Of a stretch of 64,000 bases of DNA, positions 28,284 to 37,709 are shown in pieces. Each line of letters begins with the position of its first letter. Within the stretch, counting starts at the first letter, position 1. The translations under genes and the position numbers were made by a program. Below the pieces are notes generated by a model. The model did not search any database. It saw only the letters and a program-made list of their open reading frames with translations, and was not told where the DNA came from. Source of the DNA: Oceanicella actignis (GTDB lineage: Bacteria > Pseudomonadota > Alphaproteobacteria > Rhodobacterales > Rhodobacteraceae); NCBI RefSeq assembly GCF_008124525.1, contig NZ_VNHJ01000001.1:496001-560000 (forward strand). The letters are read 5' to 3'.

Positions 28284-29756
28284 ATGAAGGCGGATTCAAC
28301 CCGCGGCCAGGCCGCGCCGGTGCTGATCGCCGACGCGGACCCGGCGGTGCGGCGCTATCTGCGCGCGGTTCTGGAGACCGACGGACGCCGCGTCGAAGAG
28401 GCCTCCGACCTGGCCGCGGCGCTGCGTCGGCTGTCGGCGGCGCCGCGGCCGCGCCTGGCGCTGGCCGACATGGATCTGGACGGGGGCGGCGCGCTTGCGC
28501 TCTTGTCGCGGCTGCCGCCCGGCGCGCCGCCGGTGGTGGTGCTGAGCGTCGATCCGGCGCCTGCGCGCATCGTGCGGGCCGCGCGGGCGGGGGCGCGCGA
28601 CGTGCTGATCAAGCCGGTCGATCCGGCGGCCCTGCGCGCGGCCGTCGGCGCCCATGCCGAACGCCGCGCCGCCGCTCCCGCGGCCGCGGGCGGCCTTGAC
28701 GCGCTGATCGCCGTCAGCCCCGCGGCGCGCGCGGCCGCCGATCTGGCCCGGCGCTTCGCCCGCTCGGACGCGCCGCTGCTCATCGAGGGCGAGAGCGGCG
28801 CCGGCAAGGAGGCCTTCGCCCGCGCGATCCATGCCGAGGGCCCGCGCCGCGATGGGCCCTTCGTGGCGTTCGACTGCGCCGCCATGCCCCCCGATCTGGC
28901 CGAGGCGGCCCTGTTCGGCCGCGCGGGCGCGGACGTCTCGCTTGCGGGCAAGTTCGAGGAGGCCGAAGGGGGCGTCCTGTTCCTCGACGGGGTCTGCGAT
29001 CTGCCCGCGCGGGCACAGGCGCGGCTTGCGCGCATCGTCGCCACGGGCCGGATCGCGCGCCTTGGCGCCGGGCCGCCGCGGCGCGTGAACGCGCGGCTGA
29101 TCTCGGCCGCAGACCGCCCTCTTTCGGACGAGGCGGCCGCGGGGCGTTTCCGGCAGGAGCTTTTCCTTGGCCTGTCGGCGCTGTGCCTGCGCGTGCCGCC
29201 GCTGCGCGCGCGCCGCGAGGACATCGCCCCCCTGGCCGAGCTGTTCGCGCGCCGCGCCGCCGAGGCCGAGAGCGTCGCGCCGCCCCGGCCGACCCCCGAG
29301 GCGCTGGCCGCGCTCGAGGCGCATGACTGGCCGGGAAACCTGCGCGAGCTCGAGAACGTCATGCGGCGCCTCGCGGTGCTGCATCCGTCCGAGGCGGTCG
29401 AGGCCGAGGCCGCAAGGGCGGCCTTGCGGGCGCGGCCGACGCAGGGCGCCGGTCAGGGACCCGCCTGCGCGGGAGCCGAAGCGAGAGGGGCGCCGGCGCA
29501 GGCCTGCGACGCGGCGCGCCTTCGCGTCGACGGGCGCGGGGCCGAGGGCGCGCGCGGCGGCGGGCGGTCGGCGCCCGCCGGCGGCTTCTTCGACGCCGAG
29601 GGCGAGATCCGCCCGATCTGGGAAATCGAGGCCGCCGCCATCGCGGCCGCCCTTTCGCGCTATGGCGGGGACGTCGCCCTGGCGTCGCGCAAGCTGGGGA
29701 TGGGGCGCGCGACGCTCTATCGCAAGATGCGCGATCACGGCCTGACGTCGCGCTGA
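28284..29756 (+). CDS. NtrC-like response regulator with degenerate AAA+ domain
   Basis: A 490-residue protein: receiver domain (1-115, phospho-acceptor in LALADMDLDG, conserved LIKPVD), AAA+ domain (about 140-380) and a Fis-type helix-turn-helix at the end (YGGDVALASRKLGMGRATLYRKM). Walker A GESGAGKE is at 169-176. The GAFTGA loop is missing: where it should follow ALFG the text is RAGADVSLAGKFEEA. In Walker B, FLDG replaces FLDE (Gly236), removing the catalytic glutamate. So it probably cannot remodel sigma-54 polymerase and may act like the GAFTGA-less NtrC/HupR types or as a repressor. No partner kinase is adjacent. AGGGG seven bases before ATG sets the start. Confidence 0.85.
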   Translation: MKADSTRGQAAPVLIADADPAVRRYLRAVLETDGRRVEEASDLAAALRRLSAAPRPRLALADMDLDGGGALALLSRLPPGAPPVVVLSVDPAPARIVRAARAGARDVLIKPVDPAALRAAVGAHAERRAAAPAAAGGLDALIAVSPAARAAADLARRFARSDAPLLIEGESGAGKEAFARAIHAEGPRRDGPFVAFDCAAMPPDLAEAALFGRAGADVSLAGKFEEAEGGVLFLDGVCDLPARAQARLARIVATGRIARLGAGPPRRVNARLISAADRPLSDEAAAGRFRQELFLGLSALCLRVPPLRARREDIAPLAELFARRAAEAESVAPPRPTPEALAALEAHDWPGNLRELENVMRRLAVLHPSEAVEAEAARAALRARPTQGAGQGPACAGAEARGAPAQACDAARLRVDGRGAEGARGGGRSAPAGGFFDAEGEIRPIWEIEAAAIAAALSRYGGDVALASRKLGMGRATLYRKMRDHGLTSR

Positions 29757-30828
29757 AGGGGCCGGCGGCGGTCGGCCTGGCCGCCGCGCCCTTTGGGCGG
29801 CGCGCCCCGGGAACCCCGAGCCAGGCGACGCACGCGATGGCGGGCGCGGCCCCATGGTCGGTGCGGCCGGGGTGCGCCGGCGCGATCGCGCCGAGCCGAA
29901 GGCGGAGCCCGCCGCGCCGCCCCCTCGGCCGCCTGACGCGCGCGCTAGCGGGCCGAGACGTCCACCGTCGAGGACGATCGCAAGACCGTGGTCGCCGTCT
30001 GACGCGCGCGCGGGCCGAGACTGGAGAGCGAGGCGCGAGCGGGCGTGGAGATCGGGCTTCGGCTCGCTTGGCGCGCGGGGGGCTGGTCATCGGCCCAGGT
30101 CTCGCGCCCGAGCGCCGATTGCGCGCGGCGTCAGGGACGATCGCGGCGAAACAGCCCCGCCCGACGGGCCATTGCGGCGACGGGGCCGAACTCCGCCGAG
30201 ATCGGCGCCGCTCGGGCCTCCGGCTCCTCCCGAAGCGCCATTGCGCCGACGGGGCCGGGACTCTGCCCGACGCGGTCGGGGAACGCCGCGGGCGTCGAGC
30301 GATTCCGCCGCCTGCCGGTCGCCCCGCTCGGCGCGCTCGGGAAACGCCGACTTCGCCGCCGGCGCGCTCGACGTCCGCAGATCGCCCGCGCCGCTTCCGT
30401 CCGCGGAGCGATCCGTTCGGAGCGCGGCATTCCCGCCGGGCGCGGCGCGCGGGGCAGGATGCCTGACCTCCTGCACGCCTTGCGCGGCGCCCTCGGAAAA
30501 CCGCCGCTCGCCTTGCGCGCGGCGCGGGCCACGGGCCGCCTCACGGCGATCGGCGGCGGCCAGGACGGCCTCCGGCGCAGGCGCTGCCTTGACTGCGCTG
30601 CGGGGCGTGCGGTCACGGCCCGGCCTCCGGCGCGGGCGGACATGTCCCGAGGGGCGCGGCGCGGCTGCGAGCAAGCCCGGCGCATGCGCGCGCGCCTCCT
30701 GGCGCAGCCGGATCGAAAAGCGGCGCGCATCGCCCCTGGCCCGCGCCCGGGCCGGGCTTGGCGGCGCCGCGCAGGGGCCCCGCGCCCGCCCAGGGCGGCG
30801 CGCGGGTCCCATGCGCCCCGCGCGGGCG
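29757..30828. other. 1.07-kb region without a supported gene
   Basis: Between the NtrC-like gene and etfQO. Every frame is open for long stretches because of the base composition, but translations are Arg/Pro/Gly-rich with no motif, and no ribosome site or start fits. A 21-bp near-repeat (GCCATTGCGGCGACGGGGCC-type) occurs at 30166 and 30235, 69 bases apart. It may hold a decayed gene or a regulatory RNA, but nothing can be called. Confidence 0.5.
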
Positions 30829-32490
30829 TCACATGTTGGGATAGTTCGGCCCGTCGCCGCCCTGGGGCGTGGTCCATTCGATGTTCTGCGCGGGGTCCTT
30901 GATGTCGCAGGTCTTGCAGTGCACGCAGTTCTGGAAGTTGATGACGAAGCGCGGCTCGGCATCCGGCGCGTCTCGGACCACCTCGTAGACCCCGGCGGGG
31001 CAGTAGCGCTGGGCCGGCTCGTCGTATTTGGGCAGGTTCCAGCGGATCGGGATGTCGGGATCCTTGAGCTTCAGATGGCAGGGCTGGCTTTCCTCGTGAT
31101 TGGTGAACGAGTAGGCCACGTTGGTCAGCCGGTCGAAGCTGAGCTTGCCATCGGGCTTGGGGTATTCGATGCGCTCGAAGCGGTCGGCGCGGCCGGTGGC
31201 GGCGGCGTCGGTCTTGCCGTGGCGCAGCGTGCCGAACAGGGTGCGCCCGCGGGCAAGCGTCGCGAACCACATGTCCAGCCCGCCCAGGGCCAGCCCGCCC
31301 AGAAGGCCATAGCGCGACCACAGCGGCTTGACGTTGCGCACGGGCTTGAGGTCGCGGGCGATGGGGCCGGTGCGCACTTCCTCTTCATAGGCCGTCAGCT
31401 CGTCCGAGGCGCGGCCGGCGCGCAGCGCCTCGAAGGCCGCCTCGGCGGCCGCCTTGCCCGACAGCATGGCGTTGTGGTTGCCCTTGATGCGCGGCAGGTT
31501 GACCATGCCCGCCGAGCAGCCCAGCAGCGCGCCGCCCGGGAAGGTCAGCTTGGGCAGCGACTGCCAGCCGCCCTCGGAGATCGCGCGCGCGCCGTAGGCG
31601 ATGCGCTTGCCGCCCTCGAGCACCGAGGCGATGGCCGGATGGTGCTTGAAGCGCTGGAACTCCATGTAGGGGAACAGGTGCGGGTTCTCGTAGTTCAGAT
31701 GCACCACGAAGCCGATATACACCTGATTGTTCTCGGCGTGATACATGAACGAGCCGCCGCCCGCGTTCTTGCCCAGCGGCCAGCCCATGGTGTGCGTGAC
31801 CTGGCCCGGCTTGTGGTTCTCGGGGCGGATTTCCCAGATCTCCTTCATGCCGATGCCGTATTTCTGCACGTCCGAATTGGCGTCGAGGCCGTAGCGCGCG
31901 ATCACCTGCTTGGAAAGCGAGCCGCGCACGCCCTCGGCGAGGAAGACGTATTTGCCCAGCAGCTCCATGCCCGGCTCGTAATTGGGGCCCGGCGTGCCGT
32001 CGGACAGGCGCCCGAACTCGCCCGCGACCACGCCGCGCACCTCGCCGTTCTCGCCATAGACCAGCTCCGAGCAGGACATGCCCGGGAAGATCTCGACGCC
32101 CAGCGCCTCGGCCTGCTCGGCCATCCAGCGGCACACATTGCCCATCGAGACGATGTAGTTGCCGTGATTGTCCATGAGCGGCGGCATGGGCCAGTTGGGA
32201 ATGCGCAGCTCGCCATGCTCGCCCATCAGAAGGAAGCGGTCCTCGGTCACCGGGACGTTGAGCGGGGCGCCCTTTTCCTTCCAGTCGGGGATGAGGGCCG
32301 TCAGGCCCGAGGGATCGAGCACCGCGCCCGACAGGATGTGCGCGCCGACCTCGGCGCCCTTCTCCAGCACCACGACCGAGACGTCGTCGCCTCCCAGCTG
32401 CTTGAGCCGGATGGCGGCCGAAAGCCCGGCCGGGCCGGCGCCGACGATGACGACGTCGTATTCCATGGACTCGCGGGTGATCTCGGACAT
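30829..32490 (-). CDS. etfD: Electron-transfer flavoprotein-ubiquinone oxidoreductase
   Basis: A 553-residue membrane-associated FAD and 4Fe-4S enzyme that passes electrons from ETF (fatty-acid and amino-acid oxidation) to ubiquinone. FAD-binding VVIVGAGPAGLSAA is at residues 13-26. The iron-sulfur cysteines are RYCPAGVYEV and NCVHCKTCDIKDPAQN near the C-terminus, ending GGDGPNYPNM as in the family. Full length. AGGAG precedes the start at 32490. Divergent from the uracil-DNA glycosylase gene. Confidence 0.95.
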   Translation of the reverse strand: MSEITRESMEYDVVIVGAGPAGLSAAIRLKQLGGDDVSVVVLEKGAEVGAHILSGAVLDPSGLTALIPDWKEKGAPLNVPVTEDRFLLMGEHGELRIPNWPMPPLMDNHGNYIVSMGNVCRWMAEQAEALGVEIFPGMSCSELVYGENGEVRGVVAGEFGRLSDGTPGPNYEPGMELLGKYVFLAEGVRGSLSKQVIARYGLDANSDVQKYGIGMKEIWEIRPENHKPGQVTHTMGWPLGKNAGGGSFMYHAENNQVYIGFVVHLNYENPHLFPYMEFQRFKHHPAIASVLEGGKRIAYGARAISEGGWQSLPKLTFPGGALLGCSAGMVNLPRIKGNHNAMLSGKAAAEAAFEALRAGRASDELTAYEEEVRTGPIARDLKPVRNVKPLWSRYGLLGGLALGGLDMWFATLARGRTLFGTLRHGKTDAAATGRADRFERIEYPKPDGKLSFDRLTNVAYSFTNHEESQPCHLKLKDPDIPIRWNLPKYDEPAQRYCPAGVYEVVRDAPDAEPRFVINFQNCVHCKTCDIKDPAQNIEWTTPQGGDGPNYPNM

Positions 32491-32715
32491 GGCGGCTCCT
32501 CGAGCTTGGCCGCGCGCGCGCGCGGTGGCGTGGATGGCGGTCAGGCGAAGGCCTAGCCACAGCGCCCGGCGCCGTCAATGGCGACGTTGCGGCCCTTGGG
32601 TCACTGGCGGAACGCCGTTCCGCAAATGCGGCGCGCAAAACCCTCCCCGCGCGATCCGCGCCGCGGGGCGCATGCGCTCTCGACTGCGCCGCGCGGGGCG
32701 CTAAGGTTCCGGCGC

Positions 32716-33636
32716 ATGGACGACAGCGGACCCAGCGGCGATTCGCAGCGCCCGGCGCCGGATTCGCGCGCCGAGCTCCTGGCCATGCTCGCCTTGCAGA
32801 TCGACCTTGGCGCGGACGAGGCCATCCTGGACGCGCCGGTCGATCGCTTCGCCGAAAGCGCGGCGGCGCCCGCGCGCCGGCCGGCCGGCGCGCCCGCTTC
32901 GCCGCGCCCCGGCGCCGGGCGGGGCGCGGCCGCCGCGCCGGTCCGCGCCCCGCGGCCGGCGCCCGAGCCGCCCGCCGGCGAAGAGGCCGCGCGCATCGCC
33001 GCCGCCTGCGCCACGCTGGACGAGCTGCGCGCCGCGCTCGAGGCCTTCGAGCGTTGCGCGCTCAAGCGCGGGGCGCGCTCGACGGTGTTCGCCGACGGGC
33101 TGCCGGGGGCGCGGCTGATGGCGATCGGCGAGGCGCCCGGCCGCGACGAGGATCTGCAGGGCAAGCCCTTCGTCGGCCGCTCGGGGGCGCTGCTGGACCG
33201 GATGCTGGTGGCCATCGGGCTGGACCGGCGCGCCGAGGACCCGGACAAGGGGGTCTACATCTCGAACCTGATTCCCTGGCGCCCGCTCGAGAACCGCACC
33301 CCCTCGGAAGACGAGGCGGCGATGATGCTGCCCTTCCTCGAGCGGCACATCGAGCTGGCGCGCCCGCGCTTTCTGCTGCTGCTGGGCTCGACGCCCACGC
33401 GCGCGCTGCTGGGCCGAGGGGCGGGGGTGACGCGCATGCGCGGCAAATGGGCGCGTTGGCGCGACGTGCCGGCCATGGCCACCTTTCACCCCGCCTATCT
33501 GCTGCGCCGCCCCCTGATGAAGCGCGAGGCGTGGCGCGACCTGCGCGCGCTGCGCGCCGCGCTGGACGGCGCCCCGCCCGGCCAGGGCGCGGACGCCGCG
33601 AACCCGCCCGACCGATCCGCCGGAGATCCCGCATGA
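32716..33636 (+). CDS. Uracil-DNA glycosylase, family 4-like without an Fe-S cluster
   Basis: A 306-residue protein that should excise uracil from DNA. Catalytic-domain motifs: GEAPGRDEDLQGKPFVGRSG (about 137-156) and ATFHPAYLLRRP near residue 260. A Pro/Ala-rich linker (about 55-90) precedes the domain. Family 4 enzymes usually have four cysteines for a 4Fe-4S cluster; here the second pair is replaced (SNLIPWRPLENRTPSEDEAAM has none), so a cluster is unlikely, as in several alphaproteobacterial homologues. Stop overlaps moaB as ATGA. Confidence 0.85.
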   Translation: MDDSGPSGDSQRPAPDSRAELLAMLALQIDLGADEAILDAPVDRFAESAAAPARRPAGAPASPRPGAGRGAAAAPVRAPRPAPEPPAGEEAARIAAACATLDELRAALEAFERCALKRGARSTVFADGLPGARLMAIGEAPGRDEDLQGKPFVGRSGALLDRMLVAIGLDRRAEDPDKGVYISNLIPWRPLENRTPSEDEAAMMLPFLERHIELARPRFLLLLGSTPTRALLGRGAGVTRMRGKWARWRDVPAMATFHPAYLLRRPLMKREAWRDLRALRAALDGAPPGQGADAANPPDRSAGDPA

Positions 33637-34175
33637 GCCGCATCGACGAAAGCCTGCCCTTCATCCCCCTGCGCATCGCGGTGCTGACGGTGTCCGACAC
33701 GCGCGGGCTCGAGGACGACCGCTCGGGCGACACGCTGGTTCAGCGGCTGACCGACGCCGGGCATGTTCTGGCCGACCGGCGCATCCTGCCCGACGAGCGC
33801 GAGGCCATCGCCGCGCAGCTGCGCGCCTGGTGCGAGGATCCGCAGGTGGACGCGGTCATCACCACCGGCGGCACCGGGCTGACCGGGCGCGACGTGACCG
33901 TCGAGGCCCATCGCGACGTCTACGAGAAGGAGATCGAGGCCTTCGGCGTGATCTTCGCCATGATCTCGTTCCGCAAGATCGGCACCTCGGCGGTGCAGTC
34001 GCGCGCCTGCGCGGGAGTGGCCAGGGGCACCTATCTGTTCGCGCTGCCCGGCTCGCCGGGCGCGTGCCGCGACGGCTGGGACGAGATCCTGTCGCTGCAG
34101 CTCGACTACCGCCACCGGCCGTGCAACTTCGTCGAGATCATGCCCCGCCTCGAGGAGCATCTGCGCCGCAAGTGA
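33633..34175 (+). CDS. moaB: MoaB, molybdenum cofactor biosynthesis protein
   Basis: A 180-residue protein of the MoaB/MogA fold, acting in adenylylation of molybdopterin. Motifs: AVLTVSDTRGLEDDRSG near the N-terminus, VITTGGTGLTGRDVTVEA in the middle and FALPGSPGACRDGWDEIL near the end. Start 33633 overlaps the glycosylase stop. It would supply cofactor to molybdoenzymes such as SoxC at 4-5 kb. Convergent with the acylase gene. Confidence 0.93.
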   Translation: MSRIDESLPFIPLRIAVLTVSDTRGLEDDRSGDTLVQRLTDAGHVLADRRILPDEREAIAAQLRAWCEDPQVDAVITTGGTGLTGRDVTVEAHRDVYEKEIEAFGVIFAMISFRKIGTSAVQSRACAGVARGTYLFALPGSPGACRDGWDEILSLQLDYRHRPCNFVEIMPRLEEHLRRK

Positions 34176-34187
34176 GCGCGCCGCCGC

Positions 34188-36674
34188 TCAGCCCCTTTCG
34201 TCCGACCCCTCGGGCCCGAGGGGCGTGAGCAGCGTCACGCCCTGCGCGCCGGCCTCGGCATCGGCGAAGTCGAGCGACATGCGCAGCGCGTCGCCCCGCC
34301 GCCACAGCAGCGACTGGTCGTCGTAGAAGCGCGAGAGCGGATGCCCGCTCTGCCCGGTCGAGATCACGATCAGCGAGCTGTCGGGATCGGCGAAGTCCAC
34401 CACCATGCGCATCCCCGCCGCGGTGACCACCTTGTGCGGCTCGGGACCCGAGCCCGCGCCCTGCGCGCGCAGCAGCGTGAAGTCGCCGCCCGAGGCTTCG
34501 TGCGTGATGTTGACCAGCGGCGCCAGCAGCGCGAAGCGGCCCAGCGGCGTGTGCTCGTGCGTGGCGACATGGGCCTCGCCCCAGCGCCAGCCGCGCGGGT
34601 CGGGGCCGTAGCGCTCGGCCAGCGCGCCCAGCGCGTCGTCCAGCGCCAGCGCGGCCATCTCGGCGCAGGTCTCGACGCGGGTGGTCTTGTTCACGTCGCA
34701 CCACGCGCCCGCGCCGCCGATGTCGCGGAACACGCGCTCGACGAAGACCGGGCGCGGGCCGGCGACCAGCTCGACCGCGGGGCCCAGCTCGTCGGCCGCC
34801 AGGCGCAGGGTCAGGCGACGCATCCACTCGGCGAAGATCAGCGGCTCGGGGGCGTGCTGGGTCATCTCGCCGTTCCACTCGCCCAGCATCTCGAGCGCCT
34901 CGCGCCGGCGCGCCTCGACCGGGTCGGCGGGGGCGGCGGCGCCCGTCCACCACAGGTCGCGCGCGATCAGGGGCAGGACCGCGCGCGCCATCTCGGACAC
35001 GGCGTCGTTCTGCAGGGCGGCGGCGCCGTCGCGGCTGTGGAACTCGCGCGAGGCCAGCTCCTTGCGGATGCGGCGGATGCGGTAGGGATCGCCCCAATGG
35101 AAGCTGACATGGCGCGGATAGGGCGCCTGCGCGGTGCGGTTGTTGGCGTTGGCCACCGCCCCCGAGGCCGGGCGCATGACGCGCGGAAGGTCGGGCGTGC
35201 GCAGATAGCCCGTCCAGTCGTTCACCGCCACCCAGCCCGGCGCGGGCAGCCGCCCCTTGCCGGGGTTGAGCCGGTGGCGCAGCGGCAGGCGGCCGGCCAC
35301 GATCATGCCCACGTCGCGCTCGTCGGCCAGGGTGACGTTGAGCGGCGGCGCCACATGGTCGGCCATGGCGGCGGCGCCCTCGTCGATGTCGCGCGCCAGC
35401 ATCAGCTCGAAGGCGGCGGTGAACGAGCGGTCGTCCTCGGTCAGCGCCGTCCAGCTGAGCGCCGCGACATGGCCCGCGGGCGTCACCTGCGCCAGTCCCA
35501 GCTGGTCGGGCGGCAGCACCGGGCCGTGGCGCGTCCAGCGCAGCTCGACCTCCTCGGGCGGGCGGCCGGCGACCTGGATCAGCTCGCGGCGCACGCGAAA
35601 GGGCGCGTAGCCTTCGGGCGTCAGGTAGCGCGAGGGGTCTTCGGGGTCGAGCTTCTCGATGTAGATGTCGGCGTCGTCGCCGTAGCTGGCGGTCAGCCCC
35701 CAGGCGAGGCGCTCGTTGCGGCCGATCAGGATCAGCGGCAGCCCCGGCACGGCGGCGCCCATGATCCCGCCGACTCCCGGCAGCTCGAGCCGCGCCAGGT
35801 GCCAGATCGAGGGCGCCGACAGCCACAGATGCGGATCGTTCGCCAGAATGGGCTTGCCCGCGGCGGAGCGCGCGCCGCTCAGCGCCCAGGCGTTCGACGC
35901 GCCGCCCCGCCCGGCCGCCGGCAACGCCTGCGCCGTGCGCGGCGCGCCCGCCGCAGGGCGGGCGAAGCGCAGGCCGGGGAACAGCGCGGCGTAGTCGGGC
36001 AGGGCGATGGAGCCGTCTTCGGGGTAGTCGGGGTCGATGTCGCGCAGCCGTTCGGCGGGCAGCAGCAGCGACAGCGCGGCGCGGCGCACCTCGGCCGCGG
36101 CATGGTCGCTCAGGCGCAGCGCCAGCAGCTTGGCGATCGACAGGCTGTCGGCGGGCGTCCAGGGGGCGATGCTGCGCGAGAAGAACAGGAATTCGGGCGC
36201 GCCGCGCCCCAGCGCCTGGTCGGCCACCGCGCGCAGCCGCGCGTTGACCCCGCGCGCATAGGCCTCGAGCGCGGCGCGCGCGCGCGGGCTTTGCCGCGCC
36301 ACCGCCGCGCGCGCCAGGCGGTGCAGGTCCAGCGCGCGCATCATCCGGTCCACCGGCAGCAGCGCGGGGCCGAACAGCTCGGCCAGGCGGCCCTGGGCGG
36401 CGCGGCGGTTCAGCTCCATCTGCCACAGCCGGTCCTGCGCGTGGGCGAAGCCGAGGGCGAAGAACGCATCCTCTTCGGTCTCGGCGCGGATGTGGGGAAC
36501 GGCGTGCGCGTCGCGCAGGATCCGCGCCGGCGCGCCCAGCCCGCGCACGGCGAAGTCGCGGTCGTAGTCGGGCAGCGAGCCGGCCACCAGCAGATAGGCC
36601 GCCGCCAGCGCCAGCGCGCTCAGCGCCGCAAGCGCGCCCAGCGCGCGATAGAGCCATTTGAACGCCGTCGCCAT
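34188..36674 (-). CDS. Penicillin acylase family N-terminal-nucleophile hydrolase
   Basis: An 828-residue exported amidase. Near the N-terminus a hydrophobic segment (LGALAALSALALAAAYLLVAG) acts as signal or anchor. The self-processing site is GGASNAWALSG, where the serine becomes the N-terminal nucleophile of the beta chain (about residue 250). Further motifs: ANDPHLWLSAPSIWHLARLELPG and VANANNRTA with the catalytic-site asparagine. Substrates in the family include beta-lactams and acyl-homoserine lactones; none can be assigned here. ATG 36674 is preferred to an in-frame upstream start in the divergent promoter. Confidence 0.87.
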   Translation of the reverse strand: MATAFKWLYRALGALAALSALALAAAYLLVAGSLPDYDRDFAVRGLGAPARILRDAHAVPHIRAETEEDAFFALGFAHAQDRLWQMELNRRAAQGRLAELFGPALLPVDRMMRALDLHRLARAAVARQSPRARAALEAYARGVNARLRAVADQALGRGAPEFLFFSRSIAPWTPADSLSIAKLLALRLSDHAAAEVRRAALSLLLPAERLRDIDPDYPEDGSIALPDYAALFPGLRFARPAAGAPRTAQALPAAGRGGASNAWALSGARSAAGKPILANDPHLWLSAPSIWHLARLELPGVGGIMGAAVPGLPLILIGRNERLAWGLTASYGDDADIYIEKLDPEDPSRYLTPEGYAPFRVRRELIQVAGRPPEEVELRWTRHGPVLPPDQLGLAQVTPAGHVAALSWTALTEDDRSFTAAFELMLARDIDEGAAAMADHVAPPLNVTLADERDVGMIVAGRLPLRHRLNPGKGRLPAPGWVAVNDWTGYLRTPDLPRVMRPASGAVANANNRTAQAPYPRHVSFHWGDPYRIRRIRKELASREFHSRDGAAALQNDAVSEMARAVLPLIARDLWWTGAAAPADPVEARRREALEMLGEWNGEMTQHAPEPLIFAEWMRRLTLRLAADELGPAVELVAGPRPVFVERVFRDIGGAGAWCDVNKTTRVETCAEMAALALDDALGALAERYGPDPRGWRWGEAHVATHEHTPLGRFALLAPLVNITHEASGGDFTLLRAQGAGSGPEPHKVVTAAGMRMVVDFADPDSSLIVISTGQSGHPLSRFYDDQSLLWRRGDALRMSLDFADAEAGAQGVTLLTPLGPEGSDERG

Positions 36675-36805
36675 GCCCGCCCGCTTCCTCGGCCTGTCTT
36701 CCGTTCCGGCCGCGCGCCGCGATTCGGCCCGCGCGCTTGACCTGAACATCGCGGGCCGTCAGTTTCCAGACCCAAGCGCCGCATCGTCGCAAGGAGGGAA
36801 AGCGC

Positions 36806-37669
36806 ATGGCCAAGGTCGCCTTCATCGGTCTGGGCGTGATGGGATATCCGATGGCCGGACATCTGGTCGCGAACGGGCACGAGGTCACGGTCTACAACCG
36901 CACGCATCTCAAGGCCGAGAAATGGGTCGCCCAGCATGGCGGGCGCATGGCCGCCAGCCCCGCGGGCGCGGCCGAGGGGGCCGAGTTCGTCTTCGCCTGC
37001 GTGGGCGACGACGACGATCTGCGCTCGGTCACCACCGGCCCCGGCGGCGCCTTCGAGGCGCTCGAGCCCGGCATGATCTTCGTCGATCACACCACCGCCT
37101 CGGCCCGCGTCGCGCGCGAGCTGCACGCCCATGCCGCCGAGCACGGCGCCCATTTCATCGACGCGCCCGTCTCGGGCGGACAGTCGGGCGCCGAGAACGG
37201 CGTGCTGACGGTGATGTGCGGCGGCGAAGAGGGGCCCTACGCCCGCGCCGAGCCGCTCATCATGTCCTACGCGCGCTCGTGCCGGCTGATGGGGCCGTCC
37301 GGGGCGGGGCAGCTGACCAAGATGGTCAACCAGATCTGCATCGCCGGGCTGGTGCAGGGCCTGTCCGAGGGGCTGGCCTTCGCGATCAAGGCCGGGCTCG
37401 ACGCCAAGGCGGTGGTCGAGGTGATCTCGAAGGGGGCCGCCGGTTCGTGGCAGATGGAGAACCGCGGCCCGACCATGATCGACGACAAGTTCGACTTCGG
37501 CTTCGCCGTGGACTGGATGCGCAAGGATCTGAAGATCTGCCTCGAGGAGGCCGACGCCAACGGCGCGGCGCTGCCGGTCACGGCGCTGGTGGACCAGTTC
37601 TACAAGGACGTGCAGGCCATGGGCGGCGGCCGCTGGGACACCTCGAGCCTGATCCGCCGCCTGCGCTGA
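36806..37669 (+). CDS. 3-hydroxyisobutyrate dehydrogenase-like NAD(P)-dependent oxidoreductase
   Basis: A 287-residue beta-hydroxyacid dehydrogenase. Rossmann motif FIGLGVMGYPMAGHL at the N-terminus, substrate motif DAPVSGGQSGAENG at about 121-134, and catalytic lysine in GQLTKMVNQI (about 173). Related enzymes act on 3-hydroxyisobutyrate, tartronate semialdehyde or succinic semialdehyde; the sequence alone does not decide. AGGAGG lies upstream of the start. Divergent from the acylase and convergent with the SYLF gene. Confidence 0.88.
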   Translation: MAKVAFIGLGVMGYPMAGHLVANGHEVTVYNRTHLKAEKWVAQHGGRMAASPAGAAEGAEFVFACVGDDDDLRSVTTGPGGAFEALEPGMIFVDHTTASARVARELHAHAAEHGAHFIDAPVSGGQSGAENGVLTVMCGGEEGPYARAEPLIMSYARSCRLMGPSGAGQLTKMVNQICIAGLVQGLSEGLAFAIKAGLDAKAVVEVISKGAAGSWQMENRGPTMIDDKFDFGFAVDWMRKDLKICLEEADANGAALPVTALVDQFYKDVQAMGGGRWDTSSLIRRLR

Positions 37670-37676
37670 GCGAGCG

Positions 37677-37699
37677 GGCCGGCGCGCGTCGCGCCGGCC
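37677..37699. terminator. Hairpin between convergent dehydrogenase and SYLF genes
   Basis: Ten-bp inverted repeat GGCCGGCGCG/CGCGCCGGCC with a 3-base loop, eight bases after the dehydrogenase stop and ten before the SYLF stop. No T run. Confidence 0.55.
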
Positions 37700-37709
37700 G
37701 CCGGGCGCG

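Noticed and set aside
30166-30255. 21-bp near-repeats considered as a transposon end or operator pair
   Set aside because: They are direct, not inverted, have no flanking duplication and lie in a GC-rich background where such matches are easy to get. Kept only as a low-interest observation.
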